Part shown: in pieces, positions 19,501 through 27,268 of the stretch | How the letters are laid out: every line of letters starts with the position of its first letter | Position numbering within the stretch: position 1 is the stretch's first letter | Origin: an uncultured Bacteroidota bacterium | GTDB taxonomy: Bacteria; Bacteroidota; Bacteroidia; Chitinophagales; Chitinophagaceae | DNA: 59,664 nucleotides | Direction of reading: 5' to 3' | Assembly (NCBI GenBank): GCA_903829015.1 | Contig: CAIKOJ010000127.1 | Coordinates: forward strand, 1-59,664 | Translations under genes and position numbers: made by a program | The notes under the pieces: model-generated | The model's database searches: none | Told to the model about the DNA's origin: nothing | What the model saw: the letters and a program-made list of their open reading frames with translations, nothing else

Positions 19501-19848
19501 AAGTGGAGAAGACGTGATCTTTGCATTGTCGGTGATGATCAGGTCCTGACCTATGTTTATGGTAGTGGTCCCTGAACCTGTTGATTTATTTATCTGCTGG
19601 CCATTGCCAATGTAAACGGTACCCCCAATATTCCAAGTCAGGCCAGGCCCAATCGTCATAGCAGAGGTCACATACCAGGTGTTGCCGGGAGCAAGGAAGT
19701 CGGGCACGGTCGGGTGTGTTCCTCCGATAATGGTGGAATACCAGTTGTTCACATTCGTCACATCACCGCCTACTATACCATACCAGTTAGTAGCTTTTGC
19801 CAAAGTAACCGTACAACAGAGCAACAGGATAAAATAAACTTTTTTCAT
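13585..19848 (-). CDS. Giant T9SS-secreted repeat surface protein (adhesin-like)
   Basis: 2087 residues. A signal peptide lies at about 1-19 (FILLLCCTVTLAKA). Residues of about 20-660 form a Thr/Asn/Gly-rich beta domain. A PKD/Ig-like stretch follows (SVISADTRICRP-type region, then YTVTITDGNGFTGTAS). From about 910 to 1900 there are 11 degenerate repeats of about 90 residues. Each has a GGGxYC start, a GTGxxxxFG middle, a TGCxxxM segment and an INPLP-like end. An Ig-like segment and a type A T9SS sorting domain close the protein (MPNPNKGNFDLKG to NGMYLLNLRSG). Two cysteines per repeat suggest stabilising disulfides. It is probably attached to or released from the cell surface; adhesion is inferred from architecture. 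It is transcribed alone. Confidence 0.9.
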   Translation of the reverse strand: MKKVYFILLLCCTVTLAKATNWYGIVGGDVTNVNNWYSTIIGGTHPTVPDFLAPGNTWYVTSAMTIGPGLTWNIGGTVYIGNGQQINKSTGSGTTTINIGQDLIITDNAKITSSPLTTGGTEIYLKGDLHVFPTGYINSLTFTGLTTSNTTTVHFADLGATLATPKKIIWRSVNDTAKNKFTAFVVETGSVRKIDSSSINLPMYSTAGFTVKGTLICDTFTINSQGLSPFVISDGANLFTAHPGGIDKSIDTMSTKTYSAKANYFYNGTAAQVTGTTLPANFLTGGSVTTTNNAGVTLSQATTFDVSSFVNLDKGLFRLGGNLTMLNGSGVNVDFGNFDSNPIYNSLVNVTYKEIMENAVNVTTGYELQPVAATTSIGKVEVNKLLPSGTVTLGSAFTANGDVVLTAGALDCGFPAGRNITANANWVNNFGTVNFFPRNNTVTLNGTALQHIGGSSTTKFDNVLFNNSAGAVLDIKTLVNKTLTLTLGNLYVTTNDLEFTTAATAIAPGTFSSSNMIIANTANHVIKRFTLVTGSFFFPVGDSSIYSPISLALTATSFGSSAGLQVNVTPLKHPNNANVNHYLERYWSVNMLGIMSSPKYIANAYYDVSDVFGTEANMAAGEYHFVPTWRKYGLTDVGLHKLTTGQISDPNAAITGITAADPTVSISADTRICRPAGAAPLSVLSFTGDPLLTYSWAPAAGLSSTTATSVVATPSVTTTYTVTITDGNGFTGTASTAVIVDSVPALLTGATTNSPICIGDTLKLTAGTPRHIAAYSWTGPTTITSGGTTASEFVAPTTLGAAGVYTVYVNNGLDSGCKATYTTPAAIINPLPNLVTITSIGGLVACDTTTIVGALAGTGTIYYQDTFSNGTSTTDAISSKLITASGTYHFRAQNAAGCWGPDNSITITINPLPLQYNVSGGGAFCAGDSGVHVGLDGSDTVKKYYLYLAGVATGDSLVGTGAALDWGLRTASGVYTVKAKDTVTGCVNDMLGNAIVVINPLPDTFSMNGSGGYCLGGTGYTIGLIGSQFGIGYDLYYLDTATGSSYVCLTCGGGTVYGGGTGFDFGAYTAVGKYKVIATNPTTGCIKEMPTIDSVWIYPLPKIHNLLPNGGQMCAGDIGFDLILDSSEITVNYSLWNGSLGAPLPGTGADVNFGYQTVAGEYIVIATEAHGIYVCTDTMTGVDTIIVNPLPAVYMVTGSGSYCILDTIPYTIGLGGSDLGIRYTLYYAGSPILSDVDGDGSPLAFGSYVNTGAYSVIAKDTTTGCLNSMAPDAVITANPLPVVFNLLGGGHYCAGGTGVDITMSATELDVVYTLVDSATGFAVATASSTGDFGFITAAGSYYATAQFSTTGCHDTMSGIVHVVIDPLPTVYNMTGGGYFCTNDTLAFGVGTDGSDTGINYQVYRDGIAIGSPVPGTGGPLAFGSTVITGTYTVVATNIWTGCVSNIAGSSIVLAAPAPTRFNLTGGGRYCEGTGGPSDTLSGSEVGVNYQLYRDGVLFGSVFPGTGSPINFGALDSNGVYTVRATNPSTFCNDTMNGYTFVTILPIPRLFTIAGGGSYCLLDSGRHVYLSGSLVGTNYELYNGTTLVTTKPGTGFGLDFGLYAATGTYSCIANLPSDSCTRNMVGAVTISINALPPTHTITGGGSYCAGGAGVTIGLNGSETGIQYQLFNGTTPSGIAVDGTGSPISFGTRTAAGTYQVKAVDLATGCGRLMLGVVTVSINPLPAVYAVTGGGSYCAGDGGLAIGLANSELGINYQLRLGTSAVGGPVSGTGSAIGLGIIPSAGTYYVTALNTTTGCADTMAGTAHIIVNPTPALFHVTGGGVYCAGDTGVHVGLSGSSAGVRYQLYAGNLGSGTPKSGTGSALDFGLRTADSTYSVIATDTTTGCTARMLDTAVITIQQFAVPTVTLTATPGTSISVGQTDTVTATVTGAGGTPTYRWRINRNPVPGATSSTLVFVMYFDDDTIDCDVTSVGLCGGIVTTKQIIIHLKVPSSVKQIVGNSNNIRLMPNPNKGNFDLKGSLGTGADEELYVEVVNMLGQTIYTNKIMARNGEVDEHLQLNGNLSNGMYLLNLRSGTVNSVYHFVIEQ
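14155..17115 (-). repeat. Eleven ~270-bp coding repeats
   Basis: This part of the giant gene encodes 11 consecutive units of about 90 residues, each opening with a variant of TGGGSYCAG and ending near PLP. Copies are diverged at DNA level but keep the two cysteines and the GTG-x-FG motif. The divergence suggests old duplication with retained structure. Confidence 0.85.
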
Positions 19849-20202
19849 ATTCAGATGTTTAAAAAAAATAATTCAAATACCGTTTAAAACAGACATCAAT
19901 ACACAGGGGCAAAAAAGAGCGAGAATTCTCTCTTTTACCAATGTTAAATTTGCATCTAAAATACGATATTTTATTTAGTTAATATACATATTTCAAAAAG
20001 ATTTTTTTCGTTGTTGGTATCGTCCTGCTTTATGTGGAAAAGGTGGCCTTCTTTCTAGAAAATCAGCCCAAAACATATGTATTTACAATTATTATATTTG
20101 TTAAATAGGAATTCGTGTGACTGGGATAAAATTGAAAAAGGTATTGAATTCCATGAGGTTGGAATGCCTATCGAAAATAATTCTACTTTTGCACCTCGCT
20201 AT
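19849..20202. other. Divergent intergenic region, giant gene / metF
   Basis: Gene-free 354 bp, AT-rich. It contains an imperfect palindrome around GAGAATTCTC (19911-19936) and the metF promoter. No exact TAnnTTTG box was found for the minus-strand giant gene. Confidence 0.6.
20159..20191 (+). promoter_or_regulatory. metF promoter (-33 TTG and -7 TACTTTTG)
   Basis: TTGG at 20159-20162 and TACTTTTG at 20184-20191, separated by about 21 nt, fit the Bacteroidota -33/-7 layout. The predicted start of transcription lies only a few bases before ATG 20203, and codons upstream of it would not be in the mRNA. Confidence 0.65.
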
Positions 20203-21156
20203 ATGAAAGTAACGGATCTGCTCGCCGAGAGTAAAAAGACAATCATTTCGTTTGAGATCTTGCCTCCTACAAAAGGGAAAAGCATCGAATCGATTTTTAC
20301 GCACCTGAATCCATTGATGGATTTTCAGCCTGCGTTTATCAATGTAACCTACCACCGTGCCGAACAAATATTGAAAACCCGTAATGATGGAACTGCCGAA
20401 ATGGTGGAGATCAGAAAGCGTCCGGGTACAGTAGGGATTTGTGCAGCCATCATGAACAAATATAAAGTTGATGCCATACCTCACCTTATTTGCGGTGGTT
20501 TCAGTAAGGCGGAAACCGAAAACGCCCTCATAGATCTGGATTTTCTGGGTATTAAGAATGTGTTAGCACTAAGGGGAGATGCTGCAAAAGGTGAAGATGT
20601 TTTTAAGCCAAACCCTCAGGGACACCACTATGCCGAGGATCTGGTACGCCAGATAGTGGGCCTGAATAATGGCGAGTATATGGAGGACGATATTATAGAC
20701 GGTGCAAAAACCGATTTCTGTATTGGCGTTGCTGGCTACCCTGAAAAGCATATGGAAGCTCTTGACCTGGAAACAGATATCAGGAATCTGAAAAGAAAAA
20801 TAGATCTGGGTGCTCATTATGTAACCACACAGTTGTTTTACAACAATCAGCATTACTACAACTATCTGAGCAAGTGCCGGGAACTGGGCGTAAACGTTCC
20901 TGTTATTCCGGGATTGAAACCAATTTCAAATCAGAAGCAACTGACATTGTTGCCAAAAGTATTTAGCATAGAAATGCCGGAGGAACTGCAGAGTGAAATG
21001 ATGAAAGCAAATACACCGGAGGCGTGCGAAGCCGTAGGTACAGAATGGTTGTTATATCAGTGCCGTGATCTGCTGAAAAACAATGTGCCCGTGCTGCACT
21101 TTTATACATTGGGTAAACCAATGATCATTTACAATGTGCTGAAGCAACTGTTTTAA
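20203..21156 (+). CDS. metF: Methylenetetrahydrofolate reductase
   Basis: 317 residues from ATG 20203. It reduces 5,10-methylene-THF to 5-methyl-THF with FAD, supplying the methyl group for methionine synthesis. Motifs: the catalytic glutamate E18 in ISFEILPPTKG, INVTYHRAE at about 46-54, LALRGD at about 121-126 and the C-terminal region ending in YNVLKQLF. The frame is open 42 codons further upstream (to 20077), but the family starts here, the promoter lies inside the extension and the shorter length is typical. Its stop is 7 bp from that of the convergent esterase gene. It may be coordinated with the riboswitch-controlled metB-hom genes elsewhere in the window. Confidence 0.95.
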   Translation: MKVTDLLAESKKTIISFEILPPTKGKSIESIFTHLNPLMDFQPAFINVTYHRAEQILKTRNDGTAEMVEIRKRPGTVGICAAIMNKYKVDAIPHLICGGFSKAETENALIDLDFLGIKNVLALRGDAAKGEDVFKPNPQGHHYAEDLVRQIVGLNNGEYMEDDIIDGAKTDFCIGVAGYPEKHMEALDLETDIRNLKRKIDLGAHYVTTQLFYNNQHYYNYLSKCRELGVNVPVIPGLKPISNQKQLTLLPKVFSIEMPEELQSEMMKANTPEACEAVGTEWLLYQCRDLLKNNVPVLHFYTLGKPMIIYNVLKQLF

Positions 21157-21163
21157 AGATCGC

Positions 21164-22009
21164 CTAAATATATTTGCTCAACCAGTCGAGTATAGCCCAG
21201 CGCCACTCCACCCATTTCATCTGGTTCCAGCCATGCCTGTAGCCAACCCATGTTACAAACATGTCGTTTACGCCACGAGCCCGTAAAGAGTCGTCGAGTA
21301 TCTGTGCCTGCCGATAATAGACGAGCGTATCGGATGTACCATGGAAAATAGCTGTAGGCACGGCTCCGCTCATAAAGGTCGTTGGGCTGGCATCGTGCCA
21401 CACCTGACTATTTGCAGAATAGCTGCCAACAAATGCTGATACAAAGCTGTTGAATGGTTTGAATAATATGGAACTGTCGGTAAAATTTACCGGTCCGCAA
21501 AAATCCAACACTGCTTTTATCCGTTTATAATTGTTCCGGCTATATGCATACAGCAGCGCAAGGTGAGCCCCGGAACTTATCCCGAGCATACAAATTCGTG
21601 AAGGGTTGATGCCGAGCGATGCAGCATGTTCCTTAATGTAATCCATCACAAGCCCAATGTCATCAACCGGTGCCGGGAATTTGTATTTTCCATCGAGCCG
21701 GTAATTCATGTTCACCACTGCAAACCCGTTGCTGGTAAAAAAGGTGTCAATGCCTGTTGCATTCATTTCTGCTTTGTAGCCCTGGTACCAGCCACCGCCG
21801 TGCAAAACGATAACCACCGGGACATTATCCGAAGGGTGAAATTTCGGTAAGTAGATGTCCATTGTTTGCTGGACAGTATCGTGGCCATAAGCGATATTCT
21901 TATGTGCGTAAAACGGGTCGTTTACGTTCAGCGGCACAATTTCTTTGTGTGTGCAGGATGCACCACAAACGGAAATCACGAAAATAAATAGTAACCGTAC
22001 TCTGTACAT
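21164..22009 (-). CDS. Alpha/beta hydrolase lipoprotein (esterase family)
   Basis: 281 residues from the ATG ending at 22009; a TTG six codons upstream is less likely. The N-terminus is a lipoprotein signal with cysteine 19 (VISVCGASC). The hydrolase core shows the oxyanion-hole motif HGGGW (70-74) and the nucleophile elbow GISSG with S145. A likely catalytic aspartate lies in HGTSDTLV and a histidine in YRHGWN. The arrangement resembles the BD-FAE / carboxylesterase-type enzymes that act on acyl or feruloyl esters. It is membrane-anchored, probably facing the periplasm. The substrate is unknown. Confidence 0.88.
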   Translation of the reverse strand: MYRVRLLFIFVISVCGASCTHKEIVPLNVNDPFYAHKNIAYGHDTVQQTMDIYLPKFHPSDNVPVVIVLHGGGWYQGYKAEMNATGIDTFFTSNGFAVVNMNYRLDGKYKFPAPVDDIGLVMDYIKEHAASLGINPSRICMLGISSGAHLALLYAYSRNNYKRIKAVLDFCGPVNFTDSSILFKPFNSFVSAFVGSYSANSQVWHDASPTTFMSGAVPTAIFHGTSDTLVYYRQAQILDDSLRARGVNDMFVTWVGYRHGWNQMKWVEWRWAILDWLSKYI

Positions 22010-22226
22010 GGCGTTTGAACGTTTCAATAACGTAAAAAATGTATTTTTATTATGATCGGTTAATCTGTAAAAAATTGAAAGCTAAGTTGTGGAAGCCAGA
22101 ATCGCGGGCACGATACAATACCCAGGTATAATAATTTCTTATTGCTATTGACGGAATTTTAAAGATTTCTCAGCAATTACCGATTGATAAAATGTATAAT
22201 TTGCGGTTGAATTAACTCTGGAAAGA

Positions 22227-22841
22227 ATGAAACATTCCCTTTTACTTGTCTGTATTTTAAGCAGCACATTCTCTTTTGGGCAGTCTGGCAAGCACAGGCC
22301 GGATCCTGTTGCGAAAATATATCTGGATAGTGCTACAGCCAAATACAACAGATCAGGTGGTGAGCTTGTATTGCTTAAAGAAGTAGGCGATCTGGTTGAC
22401 AAGGCTTTGAAAAAGGACACCTTGTTTATGGATGCGTGGGTAAATAAGATAACCCTGCAAAACCAATTGGGGCAAAGCGATGCGGCATTGAAAACTACCC
22501 GGAAGATGGTTAGGGTTTTTCCGAAGGAGGCAGATGCTCTTTATGTTTCAGGTATTATGGAGTACCATACTGGCCATAGAAAAGAAGCGCTTGTGTCTTT
22601 GAATAAACTACTTAAAATTGATAACGCTATACTGGGTAAGAACGAAAATGATCCGAAGTTGAAAGGTGTTCTAATAAACAAAGGCATAGTTCTGATGCTG
22701 CTCGACAGGCAAGGTGAAGGAAGGATTTTGCTCGAGCGGATATTTGATGCCGAACAAGACCCGTACGTGAAAAGCTATATTGGGTTTTACCTGAACAGTA
22801 CCAAAGAGCAGATAATAGAAGACAGGGTGCCGGGTAGATAG
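22227..22841 (+). CDS. Exported TPR-repeat protein
   Basis: 204 residues. A signal peptide of about 18 residues (LLVCILSSTFSFGQ) is followed by helical TPR-type repeats (DLVDKALKKDTLFMDAWVNK, DAALKTTRKMVRVFPKEADA, HRKEALVSLNKLLKIDNAIL). TPRs mediate protein-protein contacts; the partner is unknown. It is probably periplasmic. Its stop codon is only 3 bp from that of the convergent flavoprotein gene, with no visible terminator between them, so overlapping 3' transcripts are likely. Confidence 0.8.
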   Translation: MKHSLLLVCILSSTFSFGQSGKHRPDPVAKIYLDSATAKYNRSGGELVLLKEVGDLVDKALKKDTLFMDAWVNKITLQNQLGQSDAALKTTRKMVRVFPKEADALYVSGIMEYHTGHRKEALVSLNKLLKIDNAILGKNENDPKLKGVLINKGIVLMLLDRQGEGRILLERIFDAEQDPYVKSYIGFYLNSTKEQIIEDRVPGR

Positions 22842-22844
22842 CCG

Positions 22845-24398
22845 TTATAATGCTGCCGCTGCGGCCTCGGCACATCGTTCACCATCAATTGCTGCAGAAA
22901 CAATACCGCCTGCATATCCTGCACCTTCGGCGCAGGGAAACAATCCTTTTATTTGAGTGTGCTGCAGGGTGTCTTTGTCTCGGGGTATTCGAACAGGTGA
23001 ACTGGTTCTAGATTCGGTAGCTACCAACACTGCCTCATTGGTAAAATACCCCTTCATTTTTTTTCCGAAATCGATAACAGCTTTCTTCAGTGCATCATTA
23101 ACTTCTTTGGGTAGTACACTGCTAATAGCGGCACTATGTATGCCGGGCAGGTAAGAACAATCGGGGAGGGTAGACGATACTTTGCCTGCGGCAAAGTCTG
23201 CCATTCTCTGGGCAGGAGCTACCAGTTTACCGCCACCTATTTCAAATGCCTTTTGTTCCACCATTTGCTGGTATTGCATTGCAGCCAGCGGGCCTGTAAA
23301 TTTATATTGCGCAAAATCTTTTTCATCAACCGACACCACTGTGCCTGAGTTGGCATACGGATTGTTTCGTTTGGATGGCGACCAGCCGTTTACAACTATC
23401 TCGCCAGGTGCAGTGGCCGCGGGAGCTATGATGCCGCCGGGGCACATGCAAAAAGAAAATACACCCCGGCCGTTTTCCTGCGCCACCAGCGAGTAGCTGG
23501 CCGGTGGCAGGTACGTATCTCTGATGTCGCAGCGATATTGCGACTGATCAATTAATAATTGCGGATGCTCGATACGGACGCCCAGCGCGAATGGTTTACT
23601 TTCCACAGCAATACCTTTGTCGTGCAGTAATCGGAACACATCTCGGGCAGAGTGACCGGTTGCAAGGATCATAGCTTTGCATTCAATAGTACCACCATCA
23701 GATGTTTTGATTGCTGTTATATGATCGCTGTCTATAACAATGTCAGTGAGTTTGGTATCAAACAAAACAGCACCGCCGCAGGCTACGATCTGCTCTCTGA
23801 TAGCAGTAATAATTTGCGGAAGTTTGTTTGTGCCGATATGCGGATGTGCTTCATAGAGTATATCGGGTGCGGCACCAAAATGGTGAAACAACTGCAGTAT
23901 TCTTTGCACATTGCCGCGCTTGGTAGAGCGTGTATACAGTTTGCCATCGCTGTAGGTACCGGCTCCGCCTTCGCCAAAGCAATAATTCGATTCGGGATTT
24001 ACGATGCCGTCTTTATTCATTGCTGCCAAGTCTCTCCGGCGGCTGCGCACATCTTTGCCACGTTCAATAACTATCGGTTTTACACCCAGCGAAATCAACT
24101 TCAGAGCGGCAAAAAGCCCGGCAGGTCCGGCACCCACTATCACCACATGTGCGGCAATTGATACGTCGCGGAGTTCGGGATCAAACGCAGGTTCTGGAAT
24201 TACCTGCTCATCTATGAACGCCTTAATTTGAATGATTATTTTTACCTGCCTTGACCGTGCATCAATGGATCGCTTCTGAACTGAATAGCCGGTAACTCTG
24301 CTCACCGCAACACCACATTCAGCGGCAATGCCGGTTCTTATTTTGTCTTCCTGAAATGATTCGGAAGGGGAGAGCGCAATGGTAATTGTTTTGATCAT
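22845..24398 (-). CDS. FAD-dependent dehydrogenase of the COG2509 type
   Basis: 517 residues. An N-terminal domain of about 80 residues precedes a classical FAD-binding motif VVIVGAGPAGLFAALK (GxGxxG at 89-94). Further landmarks are VIERGKDVRSRRRDLAAMNK, NYCFGEGGAGTYSDGKLYTR and the C-terminal FPCAEGAGYAGGIVSAAIDG. This matches uncharacterised FAD-dependent dehydrogenases of COG2509. No substrate is established for the family. It is cytoplasmic. It follows dsbD on the same strand after 75 bp and may be read with it. Confidence 0.9.
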   Translation of the reverse strand: MIKTITIALSPSESFQEDKIRTGIAAECGVAVSRVTGYSVQKRSIDARSRQVKIIIQIKAFIDEQVIPEPAFDPELRDVSIAAHVVIVGAGPAGLFAALKLISLGVKPIVIERGKDVRSRRRDLAAMNKDGIVNPESNYCFGEGGAGTYSDGKLYTRSTKRGNVQRILQLFHHFGAAPDILYEAHPHIGTNKLPQIITAIREQIVACGGAVLFDTKLTDIVIDSDHITAIKTSDGGTIECKAMILATGHSARDVFRLLHDKGIAVESKPFALGVRIEHPQLLIDQSQYRCDIRDTYLPPASYSLVAQENGRGVFSFCMCPGGIIAPAATAPGEIVVNGWSPSKRNNPYANSGTVVSVDEKDFAQYKFTGPLAAMQYQQMVEQKAFEIGGGKLVAPAQRMADFAAGKVSSTLPDCSYLPGIHSAAISSVLPKEVNDALKKAVIDFGKKMKGYFTNEAVLVATESRTSSPVRIPRDKDTLQHTQIKGLFPCAEGAGYAGGIVSAAIDGERCAEAAAAAL

Positions 24399-24473
24399 AT
24401 TGTTGCGTTAGGTGTTTATCCTAAAAGCGTAATGTAGAGTCAGATATAAGTCTAACCCTGTTGACACCCAGGT

Positions 24474-26612
24474 TTATGGATGTGTTTTCCTGTAGTTCTC
24501 TTTTACTTTTTCCAGATGAGATACAAACTTTGCCACATCCGGGTCGTAAGAGTAGCCACCTTCAACTAGTTTATTACCGTTTTCATCTACAAAGAAATAG
24601 AAGGGCTGAGAATTAGATCCGAATTTGCTTGCCTGCAGGTCGGCGTTTTTATTGCCAATTGTTTCAACCTGTGAGTTGAGGTCTTTAGAAAAATACTGCT
24701 GATCTTTCGGTAATTCTATCCTGTTAAAGTCGCAATACAAGGATGCTACTATAAAGTCTTCCTTCAGTAGTTTAGCTACCTCTGGTTTAGACCACACCTG
24801 GGCCTCCATCTTGCGGCAGTTGACACAGTTGATGCCTGTGAAATCGAGCATGATTGGTTTCTTCAGTTTTTTAGATGCGGCTAATGCCTCGTCATAATCG
24901 AAGTACGTCACCAGCCCCAGGTTTTTAACTACAGGTGGTTCGTAAATTTTCATTTCTGCCACATACTTTACGGGCTGAACAGCGTCGTTGCTATTTGGTG
25001 AGCTGGTTTTTTCTGCCGCATTTCCGCCGCCGCCGCCAAATGAATCGAATGTCCCCAAAGGTGGCACGAATGCACTAACACCATTTAATGGTGCGCCCCA
25101 CATGCCGGGTAACAAGTAAACTGCAAACGTGAAAGAAGTGATAGCCAGAAACAACTTGAATAAGGAAACATACTCCTGTCCATAAATGTTCTTTGCAGGA
25201 GCATCGTCATGTGATAGTTTTAACTGGCCGAGCAAGTAGAGTCCGAGTAGCACAGAGAGTACTATCCATACTGCAATAAATACCTCTCTATCCAGCAAAC
25301 GCCAGCCCATTGCCAGATCTGCGTTCGAGAAGAACTTAAGTGCCAGCATCAGCTCAAGGAAACCAAGAACTACTTTCACCTGATTGAGCCAGCCACCAGA
25401 AGAAGCTAGTTTATTGAGCATGCCGGGGAAAACGGCAAATAATGCAAAAGGTAAAGCCAGACCAATAGAAAAGCCAAACATACCAATGGTAGGACCTAAT
25501 AAGCCGCCCTTACCTGCAAGTACCAACAGCGGACCGACAATAGGACCAGTGCAGGAGAATGAAACAATGGCAAGTGTAAGTGCCATAAAGAAGATACCAC
25601 CGAAGCTACCAACGCCGGCCTTGGAGTCTGTTTTACTGGTCCAGGAGGATGGTAGTGTAATTTCAAATGCGCCCAGGAACGAGATACCAAAGATCACGAA
25701 GATCACAAAGAAGAAAAGGTTGGCGATCCAGTTGGTTGATAGAGAGTTCAGCGCATTGGAGCCGAATATGGCAGAGATTAATACACCCAATACAGTGAAT
25801 ATGATCACTATTGAAAGCGAGTAGTAGAAAGCATTCTTCAGACCTTCTTTGCGGGTCTTGCTTCTTTTGGTAAAGAAGCTAACCGTAATGGGTATCATTG
25901 AATACACGCAAGGTGTAAGCACCGCGGCTATGCCACCTCCCAGTGCCGCCAGAAAAAGCCACAGCAGAGACTTCGATTCTTTGTTAGATTCAGTTTCTGT
26001 AGTTTTGCCAGCTGATTTCGTTGTGTCGGTTTTACCGGCTGCGGCAAGTTCTGTTTTGCTGTCTGCCTTGTTCGCCGTGTCAGTTTTTGCAGTGTCTGCC
26101 GGTGTTGTCGCTACAGCTGCAGTAGTTGTTGCCGGTCCTTCACCCGCGTCTTTAATTTCCAAAGTTAGCTTTGCCTTTTTTTCGGGCAAGCAACTATGGT
26201 CGTCGCAGATCTGGTAAGTGTAATTGCAGGTTATGGTCGTATTCCCGGATATCGTTGCATGTTGAATATAGTCCACTTTGTTTTTGTACATGTGGATGAT
26301 ACCATCAATTCCATCCATGGTTTCGCTGATCAGCTTACCTTTTTCCTTAACTGCTCCATCAAGTTTCACTTTGTCATTCTTTGCAAAAGCAACGGTGGGA
26401 GGAATCTCCATGCCATCGCCACCCGGCGTAAATGAGTAGATATGCCATTTGTCGGGCAGCTGTAGATGTAGTATGAGGTCGTATTGATCTCCGGATATTT
26501 TTTTTGCAGTAAGTGTCCACTTACTGTTATCCGCAGTCATTTGCCCGCTTACAAGTGAGGTGGAAAGCAGGCCAATAAAAATAACCAGTAAAATCCTATA
26601 TGTGTACCTCAT
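24474..26612 (-). CDS. dsbD: Thiol:disulfide interchange protein DsbD
   Basis: 712 residues in three parts. A signal peptide (1-24) and a DsbD-alpha domain come first, with cysteines C129, C136 and C141. An Ala/Thr-rich linker follows (about 157-210). The eight-helix membrane domain has its conserved cysteines C235 (VLTPCVYS) and C354 (SFSCTGP). The C-terminal thioredoxin-like domain carries C596-x-x-C599 (INCVNCRKME). DsbD passes electrons from cytoplasmic thioredoxin across the membrane to periplasmic thiol proteins. A Gly/Ser-rich loop (GGGGGNAAEK) lies before the last domain. It sits 55 bp after a small protein that repeats its alpha domain. Confidence 0.95.
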   Translation of the reverse strand: MRYTYRILLVIFIGLLSTSLVSGQMTADNSKWTLTAKKISGDQYDLILHLQLPDKWHIYSFTPGGDGMEIPPTVAFAKNDKVKLDGAVKEKGKLISETMDGIDGIIHMYKNKVDYIQHATISGNTTITCNYTYQICDDHSCLPEKKAKLTLEIKDAGEGPATTTAAVATTPADTAKTDTANKADSKTELAAAGKTDTTKSAGKTTETESNKESKSLLWLFLAALGGGIAAVLTPCVYSMIPITVSFFTKRSKTRKEGLKNAFYYSLSIVIIFTVLGVLISAIFGSNALNSLSTNWIANLFFFVIFVIFGISFLGAFEITLPSSWTSKTDSKAGVGSFGGIFFMALTLAIVSFSCTGPIVGPLLVLAGKGGLLGPTIGMFGFSIGLALPFALFAVFPGMLNKLASSGGWLNQVKVVLGFLELMLALKFFSNADLAMGWRLLDREVFIAVWIVLSVLLGLYLLGQLKLSHDDAPAKNIYGQEYVSLFKLFLAITSFTFAVYLLPGMWGAPLNGVSAFVPPLGTFDSFGGGGGNAAEKTSSPNSNDAVQPVKYVAEMKIYEPPVVKNLGLVTYFDYDEALAASKKLKKPIMLDFTGINCVNCRKMEAQVWSKPEVAKLLKEDFIVASLYCDFNRIELPKDQQYFSKDLNSQVETIGNKNADLQASKFGSNSQPFYFFVDENGNKLVEGGYSYDPDVAKFVSHLEKVKENYRKTHP

Positions 26613-26667
26613 ACAATACTTTTAAAATTTGCAAAAATGAACATCAGCACAAACACCGGCTGATCGT

Positions 26668-27126
26668 TTACTTGATCTCAAAACTAAAATCTTTTGTTTT
26701 CGGTGGCAGGCAAAGTTTGTCGTTGCACACCTGATATTCGTGCTTGCCCGAAATTTTTGTCTTTCCGGTTACAGTTACATCTTGCACATAATCCACGGTT
26801 CCCGAGAAATAGGTGACTTTGCCATCAATGCCGTCCATAGTTGTTGTGGTTGGTTTTCCTTTCTCGGTAAGCTTTCCTTTCAGCTTTAGGTTTGCGTTTT
26901 TGTCGAAAGTGAAAGAGGGTGCGATTTCGTATCCATCACCGCCCGGTTTCAGGGAGTAGATGTGCCATGGGTTTTTCAGCACCAAGTGGAAAACAAGCTG
27001 GTAATCATTGCCGGTCTTCTTTTTTACCTCATAAGTCCAGGTAGTTGGGTCTTCGATCATCTGACCGAAGGACGGCGCGGATACCGCTGTGGCAATCAGA
27101 ACAAGGAAATACTTTAATAATTTCAT
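26668..27126 (-). CDS. Stand-alone DsbD N-terminal (alpha) domain protein
   Basis: 152 residues with a signal peptide (MKLLKYFLVLIATAVSAPSFGQ). The remainder aligns in order with the alpha domain of the neighbouring dsbD: WHIYSLKPGGDGYEIAPS against WHIYSFTPGGDGMEIPPT, then TTTMDGIDGK and the cysteine pair in YQVCNDKLCLPP. It is therefore a tandem paralogue of just that domain, soluble in the periplasm. It probably shuttles electrons from DsbD or presents an extra acceptor. It lies 55 bp upstream of dsbD on the same strand, which suggests an operon. Confidence 0.88.
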   Translation of the reverse strand: MKLLKYFLVLIATAVSAPSFGQMIEDPTTWTYEVKKKTGNDYQLVFHLVLKNPWHIYSLKPGGDGYEIAPSFTFDKNANLKLKGKLTEKGKPTTTTMDGIDGKVTYFSGTVDYVQDVTVTGKTKISGKHEYQVCNDKLCLPPKTKDFSFEIK

Positions 27127-27268
27127 AAGTCGTTTTGTTACTATAAAGACAGGTTATTATCTGTACAAAGTAAGGAAGTAAACGAATAGAATAGCCTGAC
27201 TATCCCGATTTTAACGTTTAATTCAGGTAATCAGTATATGTTCGCTGCACTTTCGCCCTAAAATTGCC

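Noticed and set aside
19911-19936. Palindrome around GAGAATTCTC considered as a terminator
   Set aside because: It lies between two divergent starts and the stem is imperfect, so it does not fit a terminator; an operator role cannot be shown.
20077-20202. Longer N-terminus for MetF
   Set aside because: The extension lacks family residues and contains the promoter; ATG 20203 gives the usual length.
23652-24161. 169-codon open frame on the plus strand
   Set aside because: Antisense to the COG2509 flavoprotein gene; no signal peptide, domain or promoter supports it.
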